NCBI GenBank assembly: GCA_003439945.1 | Contig: QVRM01001404.1 | Coordinates: forward strand, 62,001-126,000 | Source: Dermanyssus gallinae | Lineage: Eukaryota > Arthropoda > Arachnida > Mesostigmata > Dermanyssidae | Reading direction: 5' to 3' | Length of the DNA stretch: 64,000 bases | Part shown: positions 22,510 through 35,164 of the stretch, one piece after another | Numbering within the stretch: the stretch's first letter is position 1 | How the letters are laid out: each line of letters starts with the position of its first letter | Position numbers and translations under genes: made by a program | Notes under the pieces: generated by a model | Databases searched by the model: none | Seen by the model: the letters and a program-made list of their open reading frames with translations, nothing else | Told to the model about the DNA's origin: nothing

Positions 22510-25106
22510 TCATTCGACAACACGCAGCACCTTTCCAATGGCAATGGTGCGACCTTCGTCGCGTAACGTAAAGCGGCCCATCTGCGGGAACAGCTTGAAC
22601 GGTTCGACGCATACGACGCCCGCCGTCTCGAGTCGCATTACAGCGATCTGATCCTGCTTGACGAAACGGGGCTTCATTTGGCCCTTTCCGCCAGTCCTCC
22701 GATCGATTAGACAGATTATGGCCCGCACCGACACCTCCTCGATGGCGGCGTGAATGTGCAGCACTGCCGAATAGCCCGGACAGATAATGGACTTGTGCTC
22801 GAGAATGACCACTTGAGCATCAAACACTTTCGCAATCTTGCAAGGTCGCTCAACCTCGCAGAGTACGAAGCCAGGTGAGACTTCTTCCTCTTCAGCGCCC
22901 TTAAGCTTTACTTTGACATTCTCGCCCGATTTGACCTGTTGCACTTCGTCCTCGTCGCTCCACAGCTGGAGCACTTCGACAATCTTTCGGTTAGGCATTA
23001 GCATGAGGGTGTCACCACGATCACACATGCCAGACTCGACCTTGCCAAAGCAGACGGTGCCCATGTCCTTATACTTATCCACAACGGGCATTACAAATGG
23101 CCCATCAAGATAACGTTCAATCGGCTTTAACTGATCGATGTAGGTCAGGAAACACGGTCCCGTGTACCATGGGCAATCAGACGCGGGCGCGGGTTCCTTC
23201 AGTCCGGCGCCACTGAGACCGGAACAGGGCATAAAGGCGAGCTCCAGCTTGGGGTTGAAACCGCATTTCTTAAGGTATGGTATGAGCTTGTCACGGCACT
23301 CATTGTAGCGCTCCTCCGACCAGTTCACGGTAGGATCATCCATTTTGTTAATGAGCACGACCAGGTGCTTGACACCAGCAGTCTTGGCGAGCATCGCATG
23401 CTCTCTCGTCTGACCTCCACGTTCGAAGCCAGTCTCAAACTCGCCCTTACGGGCAGAGATCACCAGGACTGCGATGTCAGCCTGACAAGCCCCGCCGATC
23501 ATGTTTGGTACAAATGACCTGTGACCGGGAGCATCTAACAGAGTGAAGTGTTTGTTTTCGGTCTCGAAGTAGGCGCGACCACACTCTACGGTCTTTCCTG
23601 CAAAACATATGAGCAAAACCAATGAAACAACTCAGCCATCAAATCCCATCAATACTCAGCTGACCTCTAGCGACTCATGAGCATATACAATGTCAGTGTC
23701 AACATCCAAAAGAACGAATATTCGCACCATATTAGCACAAAGCGGTGATGAAAAATTAAGTACTGATGTGCTCGTTCGTGTGCCATGCAACTTACCCTTG
23801 TCGCGTTCCTCTTGGTTCGTGTCGAGCGCCCACGATAGGTACCAACTCTCTCGGTTCTTCTCCTTCGCCTCGCGTTCGTATTTCTCCAGAGTGCGTTTAT
23901 CCACCATGCCGGTCAGGTAGAGTAGCTGGCCTCCAAGCGTGCTTTTGCCAGCATCTACGTGCCCAATGAAGACGACGTTCAGGTGCTCCTTTCGAGGACC
24001 TTCCTCAACCTTTTTCTTGTCCTTCTTCACTTTGGGTGCCTCCTCCTCATCGGGGGTTCCGCCCTCGTCGGGGCTGCCCCCCTGTAGCGACGCAGCCGAA
24101 CGCGACGGCGACGGTGTGCTTTCCTCGGTGTCGCCGGTTACACATTCCCAGTCGGCGGGCGGCTCATCAGCGTCGTTGTTCGTCTCCGATACCGGCGACT
24201 CTTTGTCCATATCGCCACTTCCGATTACAGGCTAAAGCAAGAGAGAGAGAGAAGGAGAGGGGAGAGACGGACACAATCGATCATTATTTAGCGTGCTGCT
24301 TCTTCGAGCATCATCAGGGGCACAGACAGACACTCTCACATCGAGAGAACATCTCGAATAAATGTCTATTGACAGTGTGTCAGCAGATGTCATCAGAGAT
24401 AATCTGCGAGTCTAACATTACAAATCGCATGTCTGACCCGCTCACGACGTATAACGAGCTTTGATTACGTTACGAAGATGCCTAGATAGGTTTGGGTAGA
24501 TGCCCAGATACGTTTGATCCCGAGTAAAACGTATTAATTTTCTAATCAAAGTAAGCGTTATTACTATGATTGCAAATTTGGTACCAATGTCGGTAAAGTT
24601 GCACATCAAAGTACATACAATTAAAACCTATTACTCAAAATCCACTACCAATACAATTGCTGCTATATATGCGCTTGACTAATCGGCTTAATTTCTCTTG
24701 TAAATACTTGTACTTATGAGATTTTGAAGACAGGTTGTAATATTGTGAGGCTAAGCTGTACTCGTTGTACGAATCATGCATATCATTATCAAGGGGATTA
24801 GGCACTGTATAACTGACCACAATTGATTACCCATTACTACCATATGTCTCGTTACCCTCTAGTTAGCGTGGCAACTGGCCACGTCAAACCAGTTCAGAGC
24901 AAACACATAAGCAAGCGTAGCAAACAACGCATAGACATAACGTGTCACCGATTTCGCGCACCATTAGTGCACAAGCTTGATATAGTTTAGTAGTGACTAT
25001 ATCCGTTGTCGTCGCAGTTAAAGTACTGGAATGTCTCCAGCTCATGTATGTGTTGAACTAATAATACTATATATACGGCCGCATTACCGGAAGTACTGCC
25101 GCGGCG

Positions 25107-25140
<34 letters not shown>

Positions 25141-26137
25141 TTTATAGGCTGTTACTTCAATCATGTTCCTATGTTGGTCTGCTATCACCCGGATCAAGGA
25201 TAATTTGTTGCTGTTGCTGCTGCTGTTATTGTTGTTGTTATGATCATCGTCGCGTTCGCGTACTTTCATGGTACTGTACCATCTTTGTGGTTGGTCGATG
25301 TCGATAATGTGGTTGATCAACTTCGAAATGATGAAGGAAGCTAACCACGTTTTTTAGTTGGCCAAACAACAACAACATAAGTAGCAACAATTAGTAGCGG
25401 AAGCGCGGCACAACGCCACGTTACCGGCAGCTGTTCAATTCGATATGTCCTCGTTTCGAACGATGGACTGACTATCTCACCATCATCATCCAAATGATGT
25501 TTAATGAGATCGGTTGTGTTTAACACAGTGAGACAAAATAATCCACGTCCATCGGTAATCCATTTCGGTTGTCACTGGGTATCATAAGCATTGTCCTTTA
25601 GTATTTCGACAAGGGACAAGGGCAAGCAAGGGGAGAACGTTTACGAGACCCCGCCTCACATGTAGTACATACACCGGCGCACGGGTACCCTTCCCCCCCC
25701 CCCCCCCGACTTGAATGTTCTTCGCCGCCTCTCTACAGCGCCCCCTTGGGGTTTAGCCCCCAACTACTGCAGGCGAGGTAATCCCCGCACCCCGGGTTCC
25801 CACTCACCCTTCGGGCAACGAACGCAACACAAAACGAAACCCGGGCCATATGCTGCTATGCTATCATTAGACCCAATCGGAATTCTTGTGCGGCGCCTTT
25901 TCGACTACACTCCCCTCTTCCCCCCCTGACAGTTAAAATGTGCTTGTGGTAACGACGACAAGCCCCTACCAACCCGAAGCACTACATTAAAAGTCAAGAC
26001 ACACGACAAGATCAGCACAAAAACAACGATAGCTCGACGGCTCAAGTTAAAACATAAACAAAAAAATTTTGTCAAATTTGCCAAGTTTCACATTTTTGGC
26101 CGGAAAAGGTTCTTTGGTTATATATATCTTTGGTAAA

Positions 26138-26227
<90 letters not shown>

Positions 26228-28307
26228 GAGTAAGGAAAGCCTACACATACAGGCCATTAACACGTGCACTCAGGTTACAAACTGCGTGTCCGAATCGATT
26301 ATATATATATATATAATATGTAAGGGGTGTCACTTGCTCACTCTTTGAATCATCGCCGATGCGCGACGAAATGTCCCAATTCTCGAATGATCACAGATCA
26401 CACACAGCCACACACTCGAGAGCGACCACGTCAGCAAGAAAACACCAACAAAACTTGTAGGTGGCCGCCGGGCATGCTTCGTCAACGCATATCATTGAAT
26501 ACACGACTCATACGTCGACCGATGTTGACAACGACTGGCCGACCGCCAATAGACAGAGCAAGCACCCAACCAGCTCGTTTTTGTTAGTAGCAGTAACAGT
26601 AGCCTATTGCTAGTAAACCATCTCAACTACCACCACCACCACCACCACCACCACACAACGACTACACAACAACAAAAACAACGACAACGATAATGACAAC
26701 GACAACTTAATCGTCGAACGGCGGCGATGGAAATTTGTCGTTCGTTGGTTTGCGTCCGAATCGGTGTGTTTCCATACGGAGAGGAAGCGACTAGGTCACT
26801 GCAACTATAACCATCACCACCACCACCGCTATTACTACCGCCAAAAGGAGCAGCTGCAGCAACAGCAGCAGTAGCGGTAGTTGGGGTTTTCTCTTAAACA
26901 GTCCGTCAGTTGTTGTTGTTCTTGTAAATGATGACAGACCTGAATGACGATGGCGGTGGCAGCGTCAGCAGCAACAGCAGTCCCAGCTATTTGGTCGGAT
27001 CGAGTGGAATCGTCCGGCAAACACGAAAAATTCGATGGACGCGGTGGACTAGTACGATTACGACGACGACGGTAACGATACCACGAGAGCGAGACAACAG
27101 TACGTCTGACGACAACAGATGTGCTGCTCGCTGATAGGTGCCACGCCACGCGTCTTTTTGCCGAACACGTTTGCTTGCTTGGTTAGTCGGCTGGTCGGTC
27201 AGTCTGTCGTTCGTTCCCGTCAAAGTAGTCGGGGTTGGTTGGTTGGTCGGTCGGTCGGTAGATTGCTGGGTTAGCTAACCGTCATCACGATCAATCCGGC
27301 AGTCACAGCCGTCAGTCCGTAGTAACAGCAGTCAGTAGTCTGTTTCCTCATTACTTGGATCGATCCTTGGCCTGCGGCAGCGGCGGCGGCGGTTTGCGAC
27401 CGATATTACTGCCGTTGTTGTTGTTGCTGCTGCGGCGAATGCTGATGTTGCTGATGCTGCCGCCGTTGCAGCCAGGCAATTGGGCGCCGCTACTGCTGTT
27501 AACGTCAATGCCACGACAACAGATCGCCCCGTCAGCTCCCGCGGGGTCAGTTAGCAGCCAGCCAGTTTGCCGGCATGCCGCCGGCGATCGATGGTGATGG
27601 TGATGGTGGTGGTTGTGGTTGTGGTGGTAGGTGGCCCTTGCTTCGAATGCTGCAGGTTTCCTGCCGTTGTTCCTCTCTGCTGTCTGCCCTTCCTTCCTTC
27701 CCATTTCCCCCCCGAGACACCTTCTCGAGTCGCGTGCTGCTGCTGCTGCGGATTATGCTAGTTGATCGTCGTTGTTGTTGTTGTTGTTGTTGTTGCTGCT
27801 GCTGATGCTGTAGCGTTTATCGTCAACGCTCGCTACGATAGCGGCGGCGGCCGCCAATGATAACAACAACAGGGGCGGCAATAGCGGCGGCGGCAGCATC
27901 AACAGCAACAACATCGACAACAAAAACAGCAACACAACAACAACAACAACACAACAACAACAACAGCAGCAGCAGCAACAACAACAACTACAAGACTCAC
28001 CACGAGGTCCGTCCGCATGCCTGCACGCCGCCCGCTTTCCTACAGATGGTGCTGGCTGGTTGGTACCTGCCTCTGCGTCTGCTGCTGCTGCTGGTGTGTT
28101 GTTGGGTGGTAGACTACTACTAGACAGGCAGCAGCACGTTTGCCCATAGAAGCAGCACTGGTGCTGAATCATAATGCTGATAAGCTAGTCTAAGTTGAGG
28201 AAAAGATAATAGAACCAAAAAAAAAGGCATGCACGCGGTTGAAGTCGAGCCGCGCTGCTCCTCTGGGTGTGGGTGTGTGTTTGTGTCTTTCGTTCGACAA
28301 GTGCGGC

Positions 28308-28345
<38 letters not shown>

Positions 28346-29376
28346 ATAAACTACCGACTGAAAGTGGCTACTTCATATCAACCCATCATCATAGCCCCAA
28401 CAATGTGATAATAATCTGATGTATAGAGGGTGCAATGGGCTTTGCCGGTCGGCCGGGGCCCTCATGGCAATTGTGGTCGTCGGCAACGTGGTCGTCGAAC
28501 GCCATTAACTCGCCACTCCAGAGCACAGAGGCTGTATGCTTTCGAGTGTACTCGCAAGTACTCATGAATAAAGCTATAATAAAGCTATGTTTCATTCACT
28601 CATTCATTCATCATACGGTTGTTGATGTTGTAGTTGCTGTTTTTATTGCTCTCGTATTGCTTCATAGGACCGGACCCCAAGCATGAATACAAATGTGCCG
28701 CATCGAACCCGTGCACCGCTTATATGTGTACGCCGATCGCATGACGCCTGTCTGCACGCTATTGCACCACCACGCCACCATGATATCATGGTCAGCTCAA
28801 AACTACTTTGTTTTGATATTGAATATGTTACAACCATTTTCATCGGAACTACCTTCGTTTTACTTCGTTGTGCTTACGACTTCTGCTAAAAGTAAACCTC
28901 ACGACTACTACTACAACTAATACTGCTGCTATTTGCGGTTAGTGTAACTTTTCCTCGTAGTTTTGCGCCAAAAAAAATACGAAAAATAAATTACTTTCAA
29001 ACACACGCTTCTTACACAGATTTACTTTTCGTCTAGTACTCACCTGGCCGAGGCTAGTCGGGATCGACGGCGGTTTGCTGCTGGTGTTGTTGTTGTTGTT
29101 GTGGTTATTATTGTTGTTGTTGTTGTTGGTGCTATTGTTGTTGTTGTTGTTGTTTTGAGTGTTCGGAGTCTCCGTTGTGTCCGTGGCCGGCGGCGGCGTC
29201 GTTGACGGCGGAGGCGTTGTCGTAGTCGCCGGCATGAACGACGGAACAAATACGGGCGCGTCGACGTTCAACTTGGTGAACTGCCCGCTCAGCTTGTCGG
29301 CATCGGAATCAGCGTCGGCGTCGCCGCCGTCCCACGTATCGGGGGTAGCCGCGTGTTCCTGCTGCTGCTGCTCCAT
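22510..29376 (-). CDS. translation termination factor eRF3 (GSPT1 family), three coding exons
   Basis: Exons on the minus strand are 29376-29044, 24231-23796 and 23597-22510, giving 618 residues, about the length of fly and human eRF3. eRF3 is the GTPase that delivers eRF1 and drives peptide release at stop codons. Exon 1 (residues 1-111) carries the PAM2 motif LNVDAPVFVP at 36-45, which binds poly(A)-binding protein, then long Asn repeats. It ends at a gtgagt donor. Exon 2 follows a pyrimidine-rich acceptor ending tttag, enters in the same phase, has an acidic then Lys-rich linker, and holds the P-loop GHVDAGKS (201-208). Exon 3 supplies KTVECGRAYFETE (switch region), DAPGH (278-282), NKMDD (340-344), and the eRF1-binding barrels ending GRFTLRDEGRTIAIGKVL. 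Both junctions (gtaagt/ttttgcag for intron 2) keep the frame. The ATG at 29376 is the first in the exon frame. Confidence 0.95.
25620..25970. repeat. GC-rich insert with C15 tract
   Basis: It differs sharply in composition from its AT-rich surroundings and is centred on C15 (25693-25707). It resembles 62485-62940 only in general character (GC-rich, long C tract), not in sequence that I can align. It could be a retroelement 5' region. Confidence 0.35.
26143..26225. repeat. (TA)n microsatellite
   Basis: About 40 TA units inside eRF3 intron 1, the longest tract in the window. Confidence 0.97.
28305..28342. repeat. (TA)n microsatellite
   Basis: About 19 TA units inside eRF3 intron 1. Confidence 0.95.
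28665..28792 (-). mobile_element. tRNA-derived SINE, family B, copy 3
   Basis: The minus-strand order is ggtggcgtggtggtgcaata, then gtgcacgggttcgatg (B box), then cacatttgtattcatgcttg and ggggtccggtcctatgaagc. It corresponds to the copies at 3.9 and 17.6 kb. It sits in the same orientation as the host eRF3 intron. Confidence 0.7.
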
Positions 29377-31250
29377 AGCGGCTGAGAGGTTCGAAGTCGT
29401 GCCGAAGTGCCACCCTTGATCCTCGTCGTCTTCTCGTCGCGTCTGGTTGTTGCTCTTGCTGTACTACGTTATTACGACTACGACTCCTACTATTACTACT
29501 ACTACTATCGCACGAGAGAGAGACAGTTGTTGCTGTTCTTGAGGTTATAGTTGGGTTTATTATTATTATTATTGTTGTCGTTGGTGATTGTATTGCTGCT
29601 GCTGCTGGCAATGGGGCAGAGTTGACGCAGCTGCTAAAGTTTCTGCTCTCGGTTCGTGGTGCTGTTGTTGCTTCGGATGTTCGGATTTCGTTCGGACGTC
29701 GTTGTTTCCGACGTAAAACACGGCCGACTCTCGTTTTCGATCAGCGGATTCTGCTACTGCTGCTCAGTTACTACACACACTCTAAACAGAATGATGATGA
29801 TTAACGGGTTATGGTAGATAGATGGTGCTGGGGGGTACTGATGATGATGGCGATGATGGTGATGAGGGTGAAGACCGAGGCGGCGGCGGCGGCGACAACA
29901 GGATACCAACCGAGGATACCAACCGAGATAGGGGGAATGTGGGGAGGGGGGTTAGGCGGAGGCGGAGTGAAAAAACAACTTCAGCAGAGCCCCCCGTCCG
30001 CCGCCAGCGATCGATGGCTGGGTGGCTGGTGCTAGACGAACGGAATGGAAACGAAACGGAATAGCCGGGTCAGGCTGGGCGGGAACAGGCGCGATTGTTG
30101 GCCTCCGTGGCGGGTGGAAGGTGTTAGGACGTCGTTTGCTTGGTGGTTCGGTCGACAGATCGATGATGTTACTCATTCCCTCTCGCAGCACGCTGGCTGG
30201 CGGGGGTGGCCGGACATCGAGAAACTCTCGACCTGCTGCCGCTTGCAAGTGAGCCAGTGATGGTGATGTTGATGCTGATTGATGATGACGATTCGATGTC
30301 CTGTCTCTGCCAATAAGGCCACAACAACCGATGCCTAGGACAGACTACGCACGAGCTGCACCATGCGGCATAAGGCCGCGAGCGATGGCCGCGGTGGCCC
30401 GCACCACCGACCGAGTCGGCGGCAGCACCAGCAGCAGCAGCAGCAACAACAACAATTACCACCACCACGTTCACCACCACGTTCACCACCAGCTAAGCGC
30501 TCGTTTCGGCACAAATAATGAGAATCGTGGCCACTGTCGATTCTTTATCGATTCTTTCACCCACCACCGCCACCACCACCAGTACACGAAATAGTAGTAG
30601 TAGAAAAGAAGAAAAAGAAGCAGAACCCGCAGCAGCAGCAGCTAAGAACAGACGGACGGCCCAACGACAACCGTTGTTCTTCTCACTATCGTCGTCGCCG
30701 TTGTTAACGACGACGTCGTGGTCGGTTTCTTGTCTAATTCTTGTCTGCCTGTCCGTCTGTATCCAGCTCGTCGTTATTTGTCTATGTCGTCGTCCTGCGG
30801 CCGGAGGACAGCACTAGTCATCCACTTACAGTTACAACGACGACGACGACAACAACAACGACGACGACGTGATACGGCGTATGACGGCCGCCGATATTGA
30901 CAACGACGACACGACGACGACGCACGAGAGAGTAAGAGCAGCTTCTGTGGCAGCAGCCAGCCCCACACCATCACACACAGATTGACCACACCACACCGGA
31001 CCGCACCGCACGACAACCAACCAGACAACCAGACGACCAGACAGCCAGACAGGCAGGTTGTCTCGTGGACGCGGCACAATTTCGAATCGAAACCGGAACT
31101 GCAACGGTCGTCCTCGTTGTTGTTGTTGTTGTTGTCGTTGGCGCCGCGGCGGCCGCCGCCGCTGCCGACGTCGTCTCGCCTGCAGCGACGATGCCCGCCA
31201 AAATTTCAAATTGAACATCGTGGCGGCGGCTGCAGGCGTTAAAAGCAGGA
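29377..31250. other. eRF3 5' UTR and promoter region
   Basis: Upstream of the eRF3 start, the DNA is GC-rich and full of CAG, CAC, GAT and GAC trinucleotide runs (for example about 30429-30490 and 30836-30872). A minus-strand frame at 29952-30248 contains a normal-looking run starting MSNIIDLSTEPPSKRR, which might be an exon of another transcript, but no splice sites support it. No TATA box was selected. Confidence 0.4.
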
Positions 31251-32569
31251 GCCTAGTCTGCGGTCGACCTTTATCTATGACTGGAGCACTAGCTCCAATT
31301 ATTACGTCTTCTTACTACGTTAAGGCAGGGGGCTATACAGCAACGAATTATGATGGTAGCTTCTCAGGTAGCCTAGTTTTATCCATAATTGCCAAAAGGT
31401 GGTCCACGATGATTGTGCGTATGACACTTTCCCTATAACATTATAGCGGTGATTTATATATCGTAAATTGCCTTATTTCACGTTCGTTCGTTTACTTATG
31501 TTACGTACGGATAAAGAGATAACAATCGAAATATATGCGATTATGTATAGAATATATTTATATAAATTAACATGTAATTTAATACAATTGAATTGGCAGC
31601 TTGAAGTAATTTAATACGTAGCCTATTATTTATTCGAGGTTTATGTACACAAGAGCATTTCAGTATTTTGCAAGCACTTAGTTCTAACATCAAAACCTAT
31701 GATGGCAGATCTACGGCAAAGGATACCTCGCAAACCTTGGACGTCGTGCAGTTAAAGTACACACTTCTTTCCGACAGACGATATATTGCCACTCAACATG
31801 CCCAGCTGTCACAGTTTTCGTCGGTTGCAACAAGTATCAAGACTACCCGAAATCAAATCATGCATATTTGCTATGAGATTTAACCCTATTTAATGCGACC
31901 CTTAGTGTATTTATGATGGTTATTTATTTAAGAACCACTCCTTCATTTCAAAGGCGAGTACGGTATCCTACTTTGAACATCTCTGGCCACAAAATTAATC
32001 CAGCCCATCTCGTCCAAACTTAGAGATTATGTCCAACAGTATTTTCAATTCACCGTAGCCTATTATTAAGCGCACACTACCATTGGTAAACACTAAAATC
32101 GGTATTAAAAACGTGTGTTATTTTCCCTAACATTCTAGAAATCATCTAAGAAACCCGTGCTAAACCTGGCGAATTTAAGAGAGCGATGTCTCACTATGAG
32201 CGTAGATGTTACTTTGAAAATGTTTTTAATTCTAGATAGTTTAGTACGGCATACAAGTTTCCAAAATTGGTATTAGCTCTTCCAGGTTAGACTTAAGTAA
32301 GCGTATCAGCATGAACCAGTATCAGCGAGAAATTGATCTCATCTACTAGATTCTGGCGACAGGAGTAACATGAGCCACTGCGGGCCAGATACGAGAGAAC
32401 AGAGACGCAGGAGCAATGCTAAATACGTCTGCAAAATAGAGACGCGTTTGTAAGCGACGAACATTTATGCAAAATACAGACGCCTATGTGGGTAACATAC
32501 GGAATATCTGATAGTAATAACAACGAATGATGAACAAGTGACACTTTTTATACTATCTAATACCATGTT
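31251..32569. other. no gene recognised
   Basis: AT-rich. The 71-codon plus frame at 31668-31883 has no recognisable motif. Confidence 0.45.
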
Positions 32570-33010
32570 TCAAGCAAAGGCGACGTTTATGTTGCGTGTG
32601 GCTGAAATTTGTCAAGTCAGCATTTGTCGTAGACATGGACAACCCGAACTCAGTACCGTGATTAGGCCTTTTTATTGTTAGAAGTGGACGGCTGTGCAAA
32701 GTGAAGCTAGATAAAGTTTACAAGGACTTTGCACCAGCGTTGTCAGCCATTTATCTTTGAATTTATTATTGCAAACGTGGCCGGCCACCCACCAAAGAAG
32801 AACCGACCCGGACGTTCAGTTGAGGTCACTACGCCAGATATGGCTGAAAACATTCACGTTTCCATCCACGAAAGATCACCGAATGAAACTGTATGCGTTA
32901 GCAGAGATTGTTGGCACTTCAGCAGGTGGGATGCATAGTGTACGCGTATTGCATCAATTAGAAATTAAAAAAATGTGTGCAAAACACACACGAAAGAATT
33001 TTCGCAACAG
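32570..33010 (+). mobile_element. mariner transposase fragment, third lineage
   Basis: Two plus-strand frames carry the N-terminal DNA-binding part of an irritans-like mariner transposase. GRSVEVTTPDMAENIHV (about 32812-32865) continues after a frameshift as RMKLYALAEIVGTSAGGMHS and IKKMCAK. The catalytic half is missing, so only the 5' third of the gene remains. No inverted ends were found. Confidence 0.7.
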
Positions 33011-33839
33011 GGTTTGTCAATGTTCAAACGCAGCCTACAATACTTTTGGCCTCCATTCGTAACTATGGACGATTTACCACTATTCATCTAAGTTAAAACG
33101 TTATTCAAAGCAGTGGACAGCACCAGGTGAATGCGCTCCGAAGGGAGCGAAGGCCTTCAACCAGTATTTGTTTTATGCACATATGTGCTGCATGCTCCAC
33201 TAATAAGATCATTAACATCCGCAAACTTATATTCCTCTTCAACAAGATGATTTTCGAAGGCCTCCGTTCTCGGCTAAGCGTAAATTGTTCTGAGATCCTC
33301 CACAAAGAGTGGTGTCGAGGCTAACATATAGACAAGCCGGTTGGGGCTAGTGCGGTAGACCACAAGCACTTTTTTAGATAGCTGGCTTTAATTTTGTCAA
33401 GTAATATTTAGCCCGTAAGCAGCGTAATTCATCTTTTTCGGAGAGCCTACCTCCGCCGTGAAACTTCATCGCTCTATTTTTTTGTACAATTTCACTAGAG
33501 TGAAGATGTAGTCCTGTAGTCTGATTAATTGAAGTGTGTTCAGTTACCCCGTCGTCGATGATTACACACCGCTCATGCAACAAAGCTTTTTCTTTGGAGG
33601 AGGGTGAATGCATTTACACACTGGCGCGACGGGCATAGCATGCGAGCCTACCCGAGCTGTGTGGAACTGGGCCCCGACGGCTGGATCTTGTTCCGTCGAG
33701 ACCCATACCCATTAAAAACACATCTCCCTTTAAGCTCCACATTCTATCAGCTCGGATCTTTATTTAACAGTGCTATGGACTGACAGGAGCTGTGGCGGGT
33801 GCCAATCGGATCAAGCGGCCGTTGTCACCCCCGGGTTCC
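33011..33839. other. no gene recognised
   Basis: Short open frames only. Around 33140-33275 the two ends of the stretch are weakly inverted copies of each other (aaggcctt-type ends), too imperfect to call an element. Confidence 0.4.
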
Positions 33840-34571
33840 TCAGCTCATCAGACACGCTTTGGTCATTAACCTGTGAACCCGGTCTTCTATAAGCAGTGTC
33901 GTCTTCCTGCTGTCCGGAGAGTCACCGAAGCCGTTCTGTTTTGAGATTAACTTTTTAAGCATCCCTTCAGCCAGTGATCTCCCCTCTTCCCAGTTTTCAC
34001 CTAATCCACAAATGTAGCTTGCGAATCCTTGCATGCCCTCTCGGATTGCCGTTTTGACCCCTGCATCTGCCAGCCTATCCCTAGTCGCCTGTAGTGCCTC
34101 ACAGAGGGCTGGAGATGCAACCAACATAGCTTGTAATAACTTTGGTATTACCGCTGGAACACCACATAATGCTAATTTCTCTAGGATTATTGTTCGTGAC
34201 GCTGTATTGAAAGCCTTCTGGTCTACGGAAACAGCGAAGAGAAAATTACGTTCAACTCGGATGGCCATCTGAATGCTGTTGAGTAGAACAGCACAAGCCG
34301 TCATCGTCACCCCAAACGGAAGCATACACCGGGGGCGTTTGGGGCCAAACCGTTGATGAGCTAGCATACATCTGTCGAAAATAACTATCCAGCCTTTCAG
34401 GTGATACTGGACGGGCTGTTGGGCGCGTGTCGGAGCGCATCCATTCATGTGGATGAAGCTGGGAATATAAATATAATAACTGCAAACGAAACGCGCGAGA
34501 TTGGTGCGCAATAAGCCATCTTTTACAGATTTCTGGGTCACACATCCACAGTCACAGTAGCAAAATTGCAC
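33840..34571 (-). mobile_element. R1-like non-LTR reverse transcriptase fragment
   Basis: The 243-codon minus-strand frame includes LFAVSVDQKAFNTASRTIIL and KLALCGVPAVIPKLL, which is RT domain 3 with the first catalytic Asp followed by the usual FNTA block. The degraded element at 42.4 kb has the same block order (TACAVV.., FNTA, GVPDAV). Sequence on either side in the same frame does not read as RT, so the open frame probably crosses an insertion or rearrangement junction. The catalytic YADD box is absent. Confidence 0.6.
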
Positions 34572-35160
34572 GAATTAGTGGCTGTGGAGGCGTACTTTAA
34601 AGGCCTCGAGATTTCCTAACACAGGAAGCACTTGAAATGCCATTCCAGGAAAGATCCCGAAAACCCTTCATTTCCTCCACCCCAGAAACGAAACAAATGA
34701 ATTGGTATGAGCAGTGCTTTCTACACTAGGAGCAGGCCCTCTGCGGGATAAATCTAGAAATTAAAGAGAAAGACTACAAATTGCTTGATAAAAACGCACG
34801 GTATTCTTATCTGTGGTGGGGGACTTTAAGGAATTCTATTTGTCAGTCACATGATATGCGCCGATCCCAATATATTAGTATGGAGGTTTATATAGCAGTC
34901 ACTGCAATAAATCACACATTATCCAACGTTCTTATATTTAGATTTTCTAAACCAGCGGCCGATTTCCCTGTGACAGCATTTTCAGTCAGTCGCCTCTAGA
35001 AAAACAGTTGCAATATTTGCGCAGCATAACTCTGATATGTAAACGTGCCGTATGCATTTCAACATTGATCATATCTATAGATCAACCCCACAGTAGACTT
35101 TAGCGCAATTATCGAGTATACGAGACGCCGTAGAGCATGATTTAAACTCTAGCAGATAAA
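34572..35160. other. no gene recognised
   Basis: No supported feature. Confidence 0.4.
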
Positions 35161-35164
35161 TATA

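Larger units (their letters stand above)
24232..29043 (-). other. eRF3 intron 1 (4.8 kb)
   Basis: The intron is bounded by gtgagt at 29043-29038 and a long CT-rich tract plus tttag ending at 24232. It is packed with simple repeats: CAC (about 26630-26655), GTT (about 27770-27800), CAA/CAG (about 27930-27990) and two long TA runs. It also holds a GC-rich C15-containing insert (25.6-25.97 kb) and a SINE B. The many open frames across it are repeat translations. No nested gene was recognised. Confidence 0.85.

Noticed and set aside
27351..28172. Several overlapping open frames inside eRF3 intron 1
   Set aside because: They are translations of CAG, CAA and GTT repeats in different frames. The intron boundaries are well supported.
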